Assembly: GCA_900551615.1 (NCBI GenBank)
Contig: URWN01000034.1
Location: 1-14,305 of the forward strand
Reading direction: 5' to 3'
Source of the DNA: an uncultured Clostridium sp.
GTDB taxonomy: Bacteria; Bacillota; Clostridia; TANB77; CAG-508
DNA: 14,305 nt
Shown here: piece by piece, positions 13,317-14,305 of the stretch
How the letters are laid out: every line of letters starts with the position of its first letter
How positions within the stretch are numbered: the stretch's first letter is position 1
Notes under the pieces: generated by a model
The model's database searches: none
What the model was told of the DNA's origin: nothing
What the model saw: the letters and a program-made list of their open reading frames with translations, nothing else
Program-made: the position numbers and the translations under genes

Positions 13317-14305
13317 ATGAAAGAAAAAATAAAAAAAGTGGAAAAAATTATAGCAAAACATGATGAATTATTTTTTATTTTAGTATTTTTACTTATGATT
13401 TCTGGATATGCACTAGATGTTGAAACTATTGTTGGAGATGAAGTATGGAATTTTCAACATATTTATAAAATGTATAGCGGATATAAAATATATGTTGATG
13501 CAAATGTTATAACTACTCCTATGTTTCATATTATAGGAGTAGCATTTTTTAAACTATTTGGGGCTAATTTTTTAATTTTTAGAATTTATAATATATTCTT
13601 ATGCTTAATGCTATTTTTTGGAGTATATAAAATTTTTAAAACTTTAAATGTAGGGAAGAGAAAATCATGGTTATATACAATATTTATTTTTATAGTTGAA
13701 AATAAAATAATAGCCACATGTGCTAATTATAATACTTTAGCAATGACTTTTTGTATATATGGTATTTTAATTATTTTAAATAAAGAAAAATTTAAAAATT
13801 ATATTTTGTTAGAGTCAATTTTTATAACATTAATATTATTAACAAAACAAAATATAGGAGCTTTTTATTGTGTTGGATATGTTATATATACATGTTTAAA
13901 TAAAAAAGAAATTAAGAATACTTTAAAAATAATAGGAATTGCAGGAATATTTTTAACTATATTTGTTTTGATTTTATATTTTAATAAAGTTTTAGAAGGT
14001 TTTATAAGTTATGCAATATTGGGATTAAAGGAATTTTCAAGTAGAAATAGATATGTAGATATTGGATATGTTTTATATATGGTGTTTTTTACATTGTTTA
14101 ACAGCCTAGCATTAGTATTTTTTAAATACAAAAATAAATGTAAAAATGAAGAACGACAAAAAAATATAAGAATATTGGCAAGTTTCTCATTTGTGTTAAT
14201 ATTAATTTCTTATCCAATATTTAACAGAGCACATATAAGAAAAGGAATTTTAATAGAATATATTTTGTTTTTATATATAATTAATATTATTTTTCCAAAT
14301 ATAAA
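13317..14305 (+). CDS. Multi-membrane protein, probable GT-C type glycosyltransferase (incomplete at window edge)
   Basis: An open frame of at least 329 codons runs off the right edge. Its ATG directly abuts the stop of the DUF4446 gene (TAGATG), with AGGGGA (13305-13310) 6 bases upstream, so the two are translationally linked. It begins with a basic cytoplasmic tail (1-16), a first membrane helix (about 17-33), and then ETIVGDEVWNFQHIYKMYSGYKIYVDANVITTPMFHIIGVAFFKLFG. This layout, an acidic pair (Asp41-Glu42) in the first outer loop followed by the TTPMFHIIGVAFFKLFG helix, is that of GT39/ArnT-like lipid-linked sugar transferases. Many further hydrophobic helices follow. The sugar, acceptor and pathway cannot be told; it may also be a GT-C-fold polymer protein with another role. 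Confidence 0.7.
   Translation, partial: MKEKIKKVEKIIAKHDELFFILVFLLMISGYALDVETIVGDEVWNFQHIYKMYSGYKIYVDANVITTPMFHIIGVAFFKLFGANFLIFRIYNIFLCLMLFFGVYKIFKTLNVGKRKSWLYTIFIFIVENKIIATCANYNTLAMTFCIYGILIILNKEKFKNYILLESIFITLILLTKQNIGAFYCVGYVIYTCLNKKEIKNTLKIIGIAGIFLTIFVLILYFNKVLEGFISYAILGLKEFSSRNRYVDIGYVLYMVFFTLFNSLALVFFKYKNKCKNEERQKNIRILASFSFVLILISYPIFNRAHIRKGILIEYILFLYIINIIFPNI

Overview
The window is a chromosomal replication-origin region from a very AT-rich, low-GC Firmicute, most likely an uncultured or little-studied member of the class Clostridia. The evidence is the gene order (dnaN and dnaA on the minus strand; rpmH-rnpA-yidD-yidC-jag-mnmE-mnmG-rsmG-parA-parB-DUF4446 on the plus strand), strong AAGGAGG-type ribosome binding sites, and A/T-ending codons throughout. 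Family identity of nearly every gene is secure from motifs; the genus cannot be named from sequence alone.

Layout. 1-301: non-coding, T-rich on the plus strand, ending in the dnaN terminator. 302-1420 (minus): dnaN. 1421-1749: the dnaN-proximal part of oriC, with about ten DnaA boxes, three of them at an exact 11-bp pitch, and a six-unit DnaA-trio element beside an AT-rich unwinding tract. 1750-3105 (minus): dnaA. 3106-3525: a second DnaA-box cluster around the dnaA promoter, followed by a strong divergent promoter for rpmH. 3526-6033: rpmH, rnpA, yidD, yidC, jag, with a degenerate ~55-bp repeat between yidC and jag. 6127-7498: mnmE, whose reading frame is broken by one extra base near codon 12. 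7499-7982: AT-rich gap with a promoter for mnmG. 7983-10638: mnmG and rsmG, then an intrinsic terminator. 10745-10928: a 184-bp nested inverted repeat flanked by TA, resembling a MITE or a large RNA hairpin. 11077-13316: parA, parB and a DUF4446 membrane protein behind a strong promoter. 13317-end: an incomplete multi-membrane protein, probably a GT-C type glycosyltransferase.

The genes form the usual origin-proximal housekeeping set. DnaA melts oriC and DnaN clamps the polymerase. RpmH, RnpA, YidD, YidC and Jag serve ribosome assembly, tRNA processing and membrane-protein insertion. MnmE and MnmG jointly modify the tRNA wobble uridine and RsmG methylates 16S rRNA. ParA and ParB segregate the new origins. 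Genes on both sides are transcribed away from oriC, and the purine/pyrimidine bias of the plus strand flips at the origin.

I see no obviously new multi-gene system. The points most worth a second look are the mnmE frameshift, the 184-bp inverted-repeat element, the origin architecture, and the repeat that supplies the jag ribosome binding site.
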